Source: Nocardia jinanensis (GTDB taxonomy: Bacteria; Actinomycetota; Actinomycetes; Mycobacteriales; Mycobacteriaceae). Taken from it: 64,000 nucleotides of DNA. The stretch lies in the NCBI RefSeq assembly GCF_014645735.1, contig NZ_BMMH01000018.1, positions 1 to 64,000 of the forward strand, read 5' to 3'. The number at the start of each line of letters is the position of its first letter. The stretch's first letter is position 1. The notes beneath the pieces were generated by a model. The model saw nothing but the letters and a program-made list of their open reading frames with translations, had not been told where the DNA came from and searched no databases. The position numbers and the translations under genes are program-made. Positions 53,531-61,733 of this stretch are shown here, piece by piece.

Positions 53531-56500
53531 CTCTATATCTGCCGGAGGGACTGCGCTGGCTGGGCTGGATAGCCGGAGCGGAGTGGCCGGACGGTGACGA
53601 GGACAGGGCGTGGGATGTCGCCGCGGCCTGGGAGGAAGCGAGCAAGGAGCTCACCGCGCTGCTGGCCAAGATAGACGAGGCCAAACAGACAACCATGAAC
53701 GCGTATCCGGAGGGTGCGGCCCGCACGGAGATGGGCGCACGGTACGACACCTTCCGCAGCGGCGATCACTCCCTCGAGGCGATCGCGAACATGATGATGA
53801 CGCAGTACGACTCGACGTTCGATATGGGCACCGAGTTGCAGGCCACCAAGCTCACCATCATCCTGACCCTGTGCTGGCTGGCGATCGAGATCGCCTGGGC
53901 CTGGCTCTTCCCGCCCACCGCCCCCGCGGTGGAGGCCGCCGCGATCGTTTCCACCCGCTCGGCGCTCAAGATCATCCAGGACGCGGTGCAGAAGACGATC
54001 GCGAATATCGCCGGCCGGTTGGGTGCGTCGACCGCGGTGAAACGACATTTCTGGAAAGAACTCGCAAAAGGCAATCTGGTATGGCCGACCGCGAAGGGCT
54101 GGGGTGTGTACGGCGCCCGCGCGGTCGAGGGCGCGGTTGTGCCCATGGCGATCAACGGCAGCATCCAGGCCGGCCAGATCGCCGACGGTAAACGGCACGA
54201 ATTCAACGGCAAGGAGTTCGGTCTCGGGGCCCTCGGCGGTGCCGCCGGCGCGATCCCGGCGCGTGAATTCGGCCGGTATTTCGGCGAACTCGTCGACCAC
54301 GCCCTCAGCAAAGTCCCCAACAAACTGGTGTACAACGCCGCCACGGGCACGTTCCGCGGAATGTTCATCGGCGCCACCGCGGATGCCTTCGGCGCCGTCT
54401 TCGGCAATCTCGCCACCGCGCTGGCCGCCGGTGGAGACTTCGCGGCCTTCTCCAATGCGCCGGGCTGGGTGGGCAACATCGCTCAAGGCGGCATTGTCGG
54501 CGGCGTTCGTGGCGGCGCGGCCTTCAACAGCTATATCCCCAAGACCGCCGACGGATTCACCGATGCGTCGGCGTTCCGATCCGATTACTGGTTCCGGGGT
54601 CAGCTGTGGCGCTTCGAGAGATATCAGGGGGACGGTCTGTTCGCGCCGGCGACCACGCCCGCATCGACCACTGGCGGGGGAGATGAGGGCGGTCACGACG
54701 GCGGTGGTGGTGATCGCGGCGGTGATGGTGACCGGGATGGGTTCGGTGGTGACCGTGGTGGTCTAGGTGGTGACCGTGGTGGTCTAGGTGGTGATCGTGG
54801 TGGGTTCGGTGGTGACCGTGGTGGCTTTGGTGGCGATCGTGGTGGTCTAGGTGGTGATCGTGGTGGGTTCGGTGGTGACCGTGGTGGGTTTGGTGGTGAT
54901 CGTGGTGGGTTCGGTGGTGACCGTGGTGGGTTCGGTGGTGACCGTGGTGGGTTCGGTGGCGATCGTGGTGGGTTCGGTGGCGATCGTGGTGGGTTCGGTG
55001 GTGACCGTGGTGGGTTTGGTGGCGATCGTGGTGGGTTCGGTGGTGACCGTGGTGGGTTCGGTGGCGATCGTGGTGGGTTCGGTGGTGATCGTGGTGGGTT
55101 TGGTGGCGATCGTGGTGGTCTAGGTGGTGACCGTGGTGGGTTCGGTGGCGATCGTGGTGGTCTAGGTGGTGACCGTGGTGGCTTCGGTGGCGATCGTGGT
55201 GGGTTCGGTGGTGACCGTGGTGGGTTTGGTGGCGATCGTGGTGGTCTAGGTGGTGATCGTGGTGGGTTCGGTGGCGATCGTGGTGGGTTCGGTGGTGACC
55301 GTGGTGGGTTCGGTGGTGACCGAGGCGAGGCGCAGTGGAACGGCGGGCAGTACGGTGGCCCGATCGGTGATCAGGGGGGATTTCGGTCCGATTCGAACCA
55401 TATGCCGCAGAGTTCGTGGTTCTCCTCGGATTCGGATACCTCGTCTGTTGCGGGCGATGCATCGCCCGAAGGAACCTGGACGCCGGGGCAGGGTTCTTTC
55501 GTCGACGGCGCCTCGGTACCGGGCGACGACAGCACGATGACGGCGGGTGGCCCGGGACCGGCGCTGCAGGACGGGGGATTCGGCGGTCAGTTCGGTCCGC
55601 TGGGGCACAACGACGGTTTCGGGGGGCAGTTCGGAGACAGAGCCGATTCGATGTCGGATATCTACGATGCGCCGCTGTCCGATTCGGAGCCGGGTACCCC
55701 GCGGGCGGATTCCCCGATACTGCAGCCCGGCCATCCGCAGCCGTCTACCCAGCCGATTCAACAGCCGCCGCCCCAGTCGCCGCAGTCGAACCCGGTGCCG
55801 CCACCGCAGCAGTCCGCCGCGCAGTCTTCGCCCGGGGCCCAGCAGCAGGCATCGCAATCGTCGTCCACCAACCAGCCTCCTCGGCAGCCGCCGGCGGATA
55901 TCCCGCGGCCGGCGCCCCCGGCGGGTCTGTCGAACGACGGCCGGCTGCAGGAGCAGCAGTGGTTCGGTGATTCGGATTCGGATACCTATTCGCAGTTCGG
56001 GCAGCAGTCGTCGACCGACGGTTCGCGGGATCCGATTCCGGAATTCCCGCTGCCGCCGGGGCGGGAATGGGATGAGGAGTCGATATCCGACGGCTCGGTG
56101 GATTCGGGGTTGCTCTCGCAGTTCCCGGTCCCGCCGGGAGGGGCTCCGCACGGGCCACCGCATCGAGAGCCGCCACCGCTGATGGCACCGCGTCCGGAGC
56201 GCGGGACCGGGTTCATCGGGGGTTCGGAATCCGGCCGGGTCTCGCCGCTGTCCCGACCCGGGTCGCCGCTGTCCCGACCCGTATCGCCACTGTCGGATTC
56301 CGACGATTCGGTATCCCTGTCGGACTTCCCGCTCCCTCCGCCTCCGCCGGGTGGTGATGGGGTGCCGCCGGCGCCGTTGCGTCCGCCTCCGCCTCCGCCG
56401 GGTGGTGATGGGGTGCCGCCGGCGCCGTTGCGTCCGCCTCCGCCTCCGCCGGGTGGTGATGACGTACCGCTCGGGCCCGTGCGTCCACCAGGGGCTCCGC

Positions 56501-57153
56501 CGCCGGTGCCGGGGCCGCTGCCACTGTGGCGCCTCCAGGATCTGGAGCGCGGTTCCCGCGAGGCGTACGAGGCGTACCGGGACGCGTACGCGAACCGGGC
56601 GAACAACCCGATTCACGACGAACACGGCGAGGGCAAGGATGTGCGCGGTAAACCGCGGCCCCAGCGCTGGCCGATGCGGGTTCCGTACCCGATCCTGGAT
56701 TTCCAGGGGCCGGATGTGCCCACCGACGGCTGGTTGCCGGACGGTGCCGTGCCGCCGCCCGGCGATCCGGATGGTCCGGATGACCATCCACAGCCACCGC
56801 CTGTCATCCATCCGGACGCTGTGGTGGACCCCTCGGCGACCATCGGTCCGGGAGCGGAGATCCGGGCCGGCGCGGTCGTGGGTAAGGACGCCGAGGTGCA
56901 CGAGGGCGCGATCGTCCATCCCGGGGCACGGGTGCAGGAGGGGGCCGTGGTCGGGAAGGACGCTGTGGTCCACGAGGGCGCCGTTGTCCAGTCCGGGGCC
57001 GTGGTGGGCGCGGGGGCCGTGGTGCACGAAGGTGCGGTGATCCTGCCCGGCGCGGTGGTACCGGACGGCACGGTGGTGCAGCCCGGGGAAGTATTCGGCG
57101 GCGATCCGGGGAACGAATCCGCGGGCGTGGACGTGCCGTTCACAATGAAGTGA
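53527..57153 (+). CDS. Type VII effector-like protein: CpnT-like N-terminus, GGDRGGF repeats, proline-rich region, hexapeptide beta-helix
   Basis: The product has 1208 residues. About 1-340 is the same WXG100-like/CpnT-type domain as the giant protein (YLPEGLRWLGWIAGAEWPDG, membrane-like segment TIILTLCWLAIEIAWAWLF). About 408-600 holds some 28 heptads GGDRGGF or GGDRGGL. About 600-1010 is Gly/Pro/Gln/Ser-rich with tandem PPPPPGGDGVPPAPLRP. About 1095-1190 is a run of hexapeptides (PGAEIR, AGAVVG, EGAIVH, PGAVVP) predicted to form a left-handed beta-helix. It ends VDVPFTMK, like the giant protein's VDIPFTL. No enzymatic domain is recognised. It is followed after 31 bp by a WXG100-like gene, a probable secretion partner. 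Confidence 0.75.
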   Translation: MTLYLPEGLRWLGWIAGAEWPDGDEDRAWDVAAAWEEASKELTALLAKIDEAKQTTMNAYPEGAARTEMGARYDTFRSGDHSLEAIANMMMTQYDSTFDMGTELQATKLTIILTLCWLAIEIAWAWLFPPTAPAVEAAAIVSTRSALKIIQDAVQKTIANIAGRLGASTAVKRHFWKELAKGNLVWPTAKGWGVYGARAVEGAVVPMAINGSIQAGQIADGKRHEFNGKEFGLGALGGAAGAIPAREFGRYFGELVDHALSKVPNKLVYNAATGTFRGMFIGATADAFGAVFGNLATALAAGGDFAAFSNAPGWVGNIAQGGIVGGVRGGAAFNSYIPKTADGFTDASAFRSDYWFRGQLWRFERYQGDGLFAPATTPASTTGGGDEGGHDGGGGDRGGDGDRDGFGGDRGGLGGDRGGLGGDRGGFGGDRGGFGGDRGGLGGDRGGFGGDRGGFGGDRGGFGGDRGGFGGDRGGFGGDRGGFGGDRGGFGGDRGGFGGDRGGFGGDRGGFGGDRGGFGGDRGGFGGDRGGLGGDRGGFGGDRGGLGGDRGGFGGDRGGFGGDRGGFGGDRGGLGGDRGGFGGDRGGFGGDRGGFGGDRGEAQWNGGQYGGPIGDQGGFRSDSNHMPQSSWFSSDSDTSSVAGDASPEGTWTPGQGSFVDGASVPGDDSTMTAGGPGPALQDGGFGGQFGPLGHNDGFGGQFGDRADSMSDIYDAPLSDSEPGTPRADSPILQPGHPQPSTQPIQQPPPQSPQSNPVPPPQQSAAQSSPGAQQQASQSSSTNQPPRQPPADIPRPAPPAGLSNDGRLQEQQWFGDSDSDTYSQFGQQSSTDGSRDPIPEFPLPPGREWDEESISDGSVDSGLLSQFPVPPGGAPHGPPHREPPPLMAPRPERGTGFIGGSESGRVSPLSRPGSPLSRPVSPLSDSDDSVSLSDFPLPPPPPGGDGVPPAPLRPPPPPPGGDGVPPAPLRPPPPPPGGDDVPLGPVRPPGAPPPVPGPLPLWRLQDLERGSREAYEAYRDAYANRANNPIHDEHGEGKDVRGKPRPQRWPMRVPYPILDFQGPDVPTDGWLPDGAVPPPGDPDGPDDHPQPPPVIHPDAVVDPSATIGPGAEIRAGAVVGKDAEVHEGAIVHPGARVQEGAVVGKDAVVHEGAVVQSGAVVGAGAVVHEGAVILPGAVVPDGTVVQPGEVFGGDPGNESAGVDVPFTMK
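54748..55325 (+). repeat. 21-bp coding repeat, about 28 copies
   Basis: Units of the form GGTGGTGACCGTGGTGGGTT (plus one base) encode GGDRGGF/L heptads. Variation is mostly GAC/GAT, GGT/GGC and TTC/TTT/CTA. Near-identity suggests slippage-driven, length-variable expansion. Because the period is a multiple of three, the frame is kept. Confidence 0.9.
56338..56470 (+). repeat. 51-bp proline-rich coding repeat, about 2.5 copies
   Basis: GGGTGGTGATGGGGTGCCGC recurs at 56349 and 56400, and a diverged start at 56451, a 51-bp (17-codon) period encoding GGDGVPPAPLRPPPPPP. Confidence 0.8.
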
Positions 57154-57184
57154 AGCGGCGGAGAGAAGAGAAGGAGATCGAATC

Positions 57185-57505
57185 ATGGTGGATCGTGTAG
57201 AGGTCGACCCCGACCAGCTGGAGCGGGCCTCGGTGGTGACCCAGGAACTCTCCGATTCCGTGCAGGGAGTCGGCGATCGGCTCCGCAGCCGGCTCGAAGG
57301 GCTCGAGGACGAGTCGAACGGCCAGCCGTGGGGCGATGACACGTTCGGCTCCAAGTTCGTCAACGGCGAGGACAACAACGGTTACGGCACCTCGAAACCG
57401 AATCTGCTCGACGGCGTCGACGGGATCTCGGGGACGTTCAATTCCTTCGCCGTCGGGCAGCGTGATGCCGTGAACGAGTTGCGTTCGATGGACGAACAGT
57501 TCTGA
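57185..57505 (+). CDS. WXG100/EspC-like small type VII secretion protein
   Basis: The 106-residue, mostly helical acidic protein starts MVDRVEVDPDQLERASVVTQ and continues ELSDSVQGVG. A turn PWGDDTFGSKFV near residues 47-58 corresponds to the W-x-G-type loop, and the C-terminal helix ends NELRSMDEQF. The VDPDQL start and size match the EspC/WXG100 targets exported as helical hairpin pairs by ESX systems. ATG 57185 has GAGAAGGAG 8-10 nt upstream. It directly follows the second effector and likely pairs with it or another island protein for secretion. Confidence 0.75.
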   Translation: MVDRVEVDPDQLERASVVTQELSDSVQGVGDRLRSRLEGLEDESNGQPWGDDTFGSKFVNGEDNNGYGTSKPNLLDGVDGISGTFNSFAVGQRDAVNELRSMDEQF

Positions 57506-57533
57506 GGTCCGCGCGAAATGCGGCAGCGCGCCG

Positions 57534-57578
57534 AATTCTCTTGCGCGCCACTCGGAATTCAGAGTGCTGCGCTGTAAT
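57534..57578 (+). promoter_or_regulatory. Island promoter element, copy 3 (YbaB-like gene)
   Basis: AATTCTCTTG at 57534 (identical to copy 1), GCGCCACT at 57545-57552, 20 nt, TGTAAT at 57573-57578. It lies 65 bp before the GTG at 57643. The downstream ribosome-site region GAGGTAGCG also matches that of the second effector's leader. Confidence 0.6.
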
Positions 57579-57642
57579 CCAGGGACGTGACTTTGTAGTT
57601 GTGTGTGGGCTCACGCCCGGCTGGAAGGACTGAGGTAGCGCC

Positions 57643-58122
57643 GTGGTGAACGAACGTCTGCAGGAAGATATGGCAACCATGATGGCCGGTCTGAGCCATC
57701 AGATGCGCGGTATCGCCGAGGTGCAGAAGAAGCGCTCCTTGCTCACGGCCACCGCCCTGGTCTGCGATAAGCGGATCCAGGTGACCGTCAATGCCGATGG
57801 TCTGCTGATCGAGACCAAGTTCGCCGAGGACATCCTGGACCTCACCATGGACGAGATCGCGGAGAACATCACCCTGGCCGTTCAGGAGGCCGCGCGGGAA
57901 GTGAACGCCAAGGCGCGTGAACTGATGAATCCTCTTCTGGAGCATCGGGATTCGCTGCCCAAGCTCTCCGAGATGATCAACGGCGCGCCGGATCTCGGCG
58001 GCCTGATCCCGCAGCCGACGCCCGCGCCGACGGTGGCGCCGAGTTCCCCCGAATGGCCCGGCCACGCACCGGACGATCCGGACGACGTGGGGCCGCGGTC
58101 GGTGGTCGCGGACCGAGACTGA
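57643..58122 (+). CDS. YbaB/EbfC-family protein
   Basis: The 159-residue protein has an N-terminal coiled helix (LQEDMATMMAGLSHQMRGIA) followed by the YbaB-type beta sheet, VNADGLLIETKFAEDILDL. A long C-terminal helix (VQEAAREVNAKARELMNPLL) and a proline-rich tail complete it. YbaB/EbfC proteins are dimeric nucleoid-associated DNA-binding proteins; variants with tails are common inside actinobacterial ESX-type loci, where their role is unclear. It starts at GTG 57643 (GTG 57646 also possible) after GAGGTAGCG. Likely first gene of the unit continuing to the PPE-like and EspG-like genes. Confidence 0.75.
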   Translation: MVNERLQEDMATMMAGLSHQMRGIAEVQKKRSLLTATALVCDKRIQVTVNADGLLIETKFAEDILDLTMDEIAENITLAVQEAAREVNAKARELMNPLLEHRDSLPKLSEMINGAPDLGGLIPQPTPAPTVAPSSPEWPGHAPDDPDDVGPRSVVADRD

Positions 58123-58215
58123 CAGACAACGCCGGCCACGGGCTGATTCTCGATCCGACACGGGAACCGATTCGTCACGACCGCGCGTGATACGCGATAC
58201 GGAAGGTAAATTTCC

Positions 58216-60933
58216 ATGGCACTGCAACCGACGGCTCTGTTCGACCTGACCACACAGGCGAACGAGGGCCATCTGCAGTTCTCGCCGAAGGATGCGATCA
58301 CCGCGGCACAGGCCGCCGCCGACCTGGTCGACGATATCCGCGGGATGGCGCAGTCCATCGTGGACCTGAAGATCGACATGCTGGATCCGGCGATCTTCGG
58401 CGCGCTCGGCTCCAGTAATCAGCTGGCGGGTGTCTATTCGGGGAAGGGCAGTCGCCTCTACGAGATCCTGAACGACCACGCCAAGATCCTGGAGGGCTTC
58501 AAAGAGCTCTTCGTGGCGGCCGGTAAGGCCTACACCGATGTCGACCAGTCGTCGGCGGATACGTTGAGCAATATCAAGATTCCCGAGGGCGCGGCGGAAT
58601 ACAAGCCGAGTACCTCCGGCGGGGAGGTCCCGACCGATTCGCTGCCCCCGATCCCGACCGGGATGAAGTACTACGCGGGTAACAAGGATCCGGGCGATAT
58701 CGTCAGTATCGAGAACAAGGATGCTGTCGGCTGGCGAGAGATGTACGACCACGGCCAGTCCATCAATCCGCAGGCCGTGATGAACCACTCGGCGACCTGG
58801 GGATCGTATGCCGGCGATCTGAAGGCGAAGCTGAATTCGCTGGTGGACAAGATCATGCCACTGAGCAATTCGTGGAAAGGCGAGGGTTCCGCGGCGGCTC
58901 TGGATGCCATTCGTACCTACCGCAAGGATATTCAGCCGCTGGTCGACGCGCTCGAGCAGGTGCGCGACAGTCTCGCCTACACGGCGACTTGGCTGGCCTT
59001 CACCAAGGCGTTCATGCCCAATGATCCCAATCCGCCCAGCGGGTGCTGCGCCGGCAAGATCACCGGATGGTTCCGTGACTTCCTGCAGAAGTACTACCTC
59101 GATCCGCTGAAGGAGACGGTGTCGGTCATGCCCGTTCTGGACGGGCCTCTCGTCGCCCCGCCTGCCCCCGGTTCGGGGAGTGGTTCGGGTTCGGGGAGTG
59201 GCTCCGGTTCGGGCAGCGGCTCCGGTTCGGGGAGTGGTTCGGGTTCGGGCAGTGGTTCCGGCTCCGGCAGCGGCAGTGGTTCGGGTTCGGGGAGTGGTTC
59301 GGGTTCCGGCTCCGGGTCCGGTTCGGGTTCCGGCAGTGGTTCGGGTTCGGGGAGCGGGACCTATCAGGACGGCTACGAGGACGGCTACGCGCAGGGCTTC
59401 GCCGACGGGCAGGGCAGTGGTGGCTCCGGCGGTTCCGGTTCCGGTTCCGGCGGTGGATACGGCGGTAGTTCCGGCGGTGGTTCGGGCGGTAGTTCCGGCG
59501 GTGGATACGGCGGTAGTTCCGGCGGTGGTTCGGGCGGCAGTGAATCCGGTAACGGTTCCGGTTCCGGCTCGGGGACCGGTGGCGGCGGTCCGGACTTCGG
59601 TGGTACTGCCGGTTCCGGCGGTGGGCCGGGCTCGGAGCAGGGCAGTGGTTCCGGCTCGGGGTCGGGCGGCGGCTCGGGCAGCGGCGAAGGCCAGCAGCAG
59701 TACGATCAGGGCTACCAGACCGGCTACGAAGAGGGCCTCACCGCGGGCAAGGAACAGCTCGAGAGCATGGCGGGCAATTTGCCCGAAGGTCAGAGCTCCG
59801 GTTCCGGGGGTAGTGAGGGCGGCTCCGGCGGCGGGATTCCCAGCAACCAGAGCGGCGGCCAGAGCGGTGGCCAGAGCGGCGGTAAGGGCAGTAGCCAGAG
59901 CGGCGGTAAGGGCGGCGGTAAGGGCGGCAGCCAGTCCTCGCCGAGCAATACCCCCGAGACTCCCGATGTCCCCTCGCTGGAAGACTTGCTCAACGGCAAC
60001 GACAGCGGCTCCACTCAGGGCACTCCCGAAACACCGTCCCTGGAAGATCTGCTGGCCGGCAACAACCCCGAGTCCTCGCTGGAGGACCTGCTCAACGGCA
60101 ACGAGTCCGGATCGTCGCTGGAGGACCTGCTCAACGGCAACACCGACGGTTCCGGGTCGGGACTCGATTCGTTGCTGGAGGGTCTGTTCGGGGGCAAGAT
60201 GCCCACGGTCGGCGAACTACTGGAGAACATCCCCGGTGTGGACGCCTCCAACGTTCCGGAGTCGTTCAAGGATCTGCCCCTGTCGAGCATGCTCAGCGAT
60301 ATGTTGGGCGGTGAGGGCGATTCGGCGCAGTCCGGCGACGACAGTCAGAACATCCCACTCGCCGGTGACCCGGACAGGCCGGCCGACGATACGTCGGGCG
60401 GAACCGGAGGTTCCTCGTCCCCACTGCAGGGCATCCTCGACAAGCTGGTGGGTTCACTCACCCAGGGCCTGCAGGCATTCACCCAGCTCGGCGGCATGTT
60501 CCCGGGGCTCGAGGAACTGCAGCGCATCACCGACCCGGCCCAGCTGGAACAGGGATTGCGGCAGATGCTCGAACCCGCCCTCGGCGGTGGCGCGGGTGGT
60601 GGCGTCGGGGCAGGTGGCGGTGGGGGCGTGGGCGGCCCCGAGATTCCGCCCCCCAATCAGCCGGTCGAGGCCCGCTCCCCCCAGTTGTTCCCGCGCGCCT
60701 CGCTGCCCGCGGTGGAGTCACAGCAGTTCTCGGCCCTCGGCCAGCAGCAGGGATCGTCGGGATACGGCAGCCCCGGCAGTTCTCCGATGATGGGCGGTGG
60801 TGCTCCGGGTTCGGCCGCGCAGGGTGGACAGAACAACGAGTACAAACCGTCGAAGTTCCTGACCTCACGGGCGAATCTGGATGAAGTGTTCGAGGACGGC
60901 CCCGACAAGGTCAAGCCGGTGATCGAACCATGA
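58216..60933 (+). CDS. PPE/WXG100-like secreted protein with Gly-Ser, DGY and SLEDLLNGN repeats
   Basis: The product has 905 residues. About 1-300 is a helical WXG100/PPE-like region (LQFSPKDAITAAQAAADLVD, then WKGEGSAAALDAIRTYRKD at about 220). About 316-380 is a pure Gly-Ser run. DGY motifs follow (YQDGYEDGYAQGFADG, later YDQGYQTGYEEGLTAG) within Gly/Ser-rich sequence. About 590-655 holds four acidic repeats SLEDLLNGN or SLEDLLAGN. The C-terminal half contains a short helical region and ends VKPVIEP. The ribosome site GGAAGG precedes ATG 58216. The ATGA overlap with the EspG-like gene supports its being an EspG client exported by an ESX machine. Confidence 0.72.
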   Translation: MALQPTALFDLTTQANEGHLQFSPKDAITAAQAAADLVDDIRGMAQSIVDLKIDMLDPAIFGALGSSNQLAGVYSGKGSRLYEILNDHAKILEGFKELFVAAGKAYTDVDQSSADTLSNIKIPEGAAEYKPSTSGGEVPTDSLPPIPTGMKYYAGNKDPGDIVSIENKDAVGWREMYDHGQSINPQAVMNHSATWGSYAGDLKAKLNSLVDKIMPLSNSWKGEGSAAALDAIRTYRKDIQPLVDALEQVRDSLAYTATWLAFTKAFMPNDPNPPSGCCAGKITGWFRDFLQKYYLDPLKETVSVMPVLDGPLVAPPAPGSGSGSGSGSGSGSGSGSGSGSGSGSGSGSGSGSGSGSGSGSGSGSGSGSGSGSGSGSGSGSGTYQDGYEDGYAQGFADGQGSGGSGGSGSGSGGGYGGSSGGGSGGSSGGGYGGSSGGGSGGSESGNGSGSGSGTGGGGPDFGGTAGSGGGPGSEQGSGSGSGSGGGSGSGEGQQQYDQGYQTGYEEGLTAGKEQLESMAGNLPEGQSSGSGGSEGGSGGGIPSNQSGGQSGGQSGGKGSSQSGGKGGGKGGSQSSPSNTPETPDVPSLEDLLNGNDSGSTQGTPETPSLEDLLAGNNPESSLEDLLNGNESGSSLEDLLNGNTDGSGSGLDSLLEGLFGGKMPTVGELLENIPGVDASNVPESFKDLPLSSMLSDMLGGEGDSAQSGDDSQNIPLAGDPDRPADDTSGGTGGSSSPLQGILDKLVGSLTQGLQAFTQLGGMFPGLEELQRITDPAQLEQGLRQMLEPALGGGAGGGVGAGGGGGVGGPEIPPPNQPVEARSPQLFPRASLPAVESQQFSALGQQQGSSGYGSPGSSPMMGGGAPGSAAQGGQNNEYKPSKFLTSRANLDEVFEDGPDKVKPVIEP
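59171..59362 (+). repeat. Gly-Ser coding repeat
   Basis: GGTTCGGGGAGT/GGCTCCGGTTCG-type hexanucleotide units encode an uninterrupted (GS)n spacer of about 60 residues in the PPE-like protein. Further imperfect Gly-Ser units continue to about 59700. Confidence 0.85.
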
Positions 60934-61727
60934 GTGAGAGCTGGGCACTGACCGATCTGGAGTTCAAGGTTCTCTGCGACGAGTACCGGCAGGGGGAGGT
61001 GCCGGACCCGTTCACCTTCACCAGCCGCACCCGGATGGCCGACGACTACGCCTTCGAGGTGTCGGAGACGCGCCGGGCGATGCGTACCCGGTTCGGTGGC
61101 GAACTGGGCGGGTTCGGCGGCGCGCTGGCCAAACCGGATATCGTCGTCACCCTCCAGGCCTGGGACGATCAGGATTTCGACAACCCGAAGGCGCGCACCC
61201 GGGCCTACGCCATCCGGCAACGGGCGCGCGGGTTCGTGGTCACCCAGCGTCCGGGCGAGACCATGGACCACAGCGGCGGGTTCGATATCGTCGGCTGCGA
61301 TCCACGGGCGCTCGCCGATACGGTGCTCGGCCTGGTCCCCTTCGCGCGGGCCGGACGCCTGCCCGATATGCCGATTCCGGACCCGGCGGTCGTCACCGAT
61401 CGCGGACACGGGCCGGGGTTGTCGTTCATCTCCGACAATGACGACGACTACAGTTCCGCCTACACCGCGACCTTCCTGAACACACCCGCCACCGGCACCG
61501 GCTATGTCCAGGTGACTCAGGGCCGTTCGAAGTTCGGTCCACGCGGCATCGTCGAAATGGGCCTGCTGTGGCGGGATCTGCCGGACGACGGCCGGTACGT
61601 GATCCCACTCGGGCAGCCGGAACCGTCGGCGACGGCGATGGGTACCAAGCGGATGATCGAATGGGTCGATGAGCAGGTCGCCGTGGTGGTGGCTCGGCTG
61701 GACCGCAATATGGAGACCGAGGAATGA
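60930..61727 (+). CDS. EspG-like ESX secretion chaperone 1
   Basis: The 265-residue protein of the EspG family (PF14011) begins with the family's SWALTDLEFKVLCDEY. It contains DPFTFTSRTRMADDY, RARGFVVTQRPGETMDHSGG and FDIVGCDPRALADTVLGLVP. EspG proteins bind the helical tip of PE/PPE-type substrates in the cytosol and deliver them to the ESX secretion apparatus. The ATG overlaps the stop of the PPE-like gene (ATGA), so the two are coupled and that protein is the likely client. Confidence 0.82.
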   Translation: MSESWALTDLEFKVLCDEYRQGEVPDPFTFTSRTRMADDYAFEVSETRRAMRTRFGGELGGFGGALAKPDIVVTLQAWDDQDFDNPKARTRAYAIRQRARGFVVTQRPGETMDHSGGFDIVGCDPRALADTVLGLVPFARAGRLPDMPIPDPAVVTDRGHGPGLSFISDNDDDYSSAYTATFLNTPATGTGYVQVTQGRSKFGPRGIVEMGLLWRDLPDDGRYVIPLGQPEPSATAMGTKRMIEWVDEQVAVVVARLDRNMETEE

Positions 61728-61733
61728 CCGCCG

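Noticed and set aside
54748..55325. CRISPR-like array of short repeats
   Set aside because: The 21-bp units are contiguous with no unique spacers, keep the reading frame and encode heptads.
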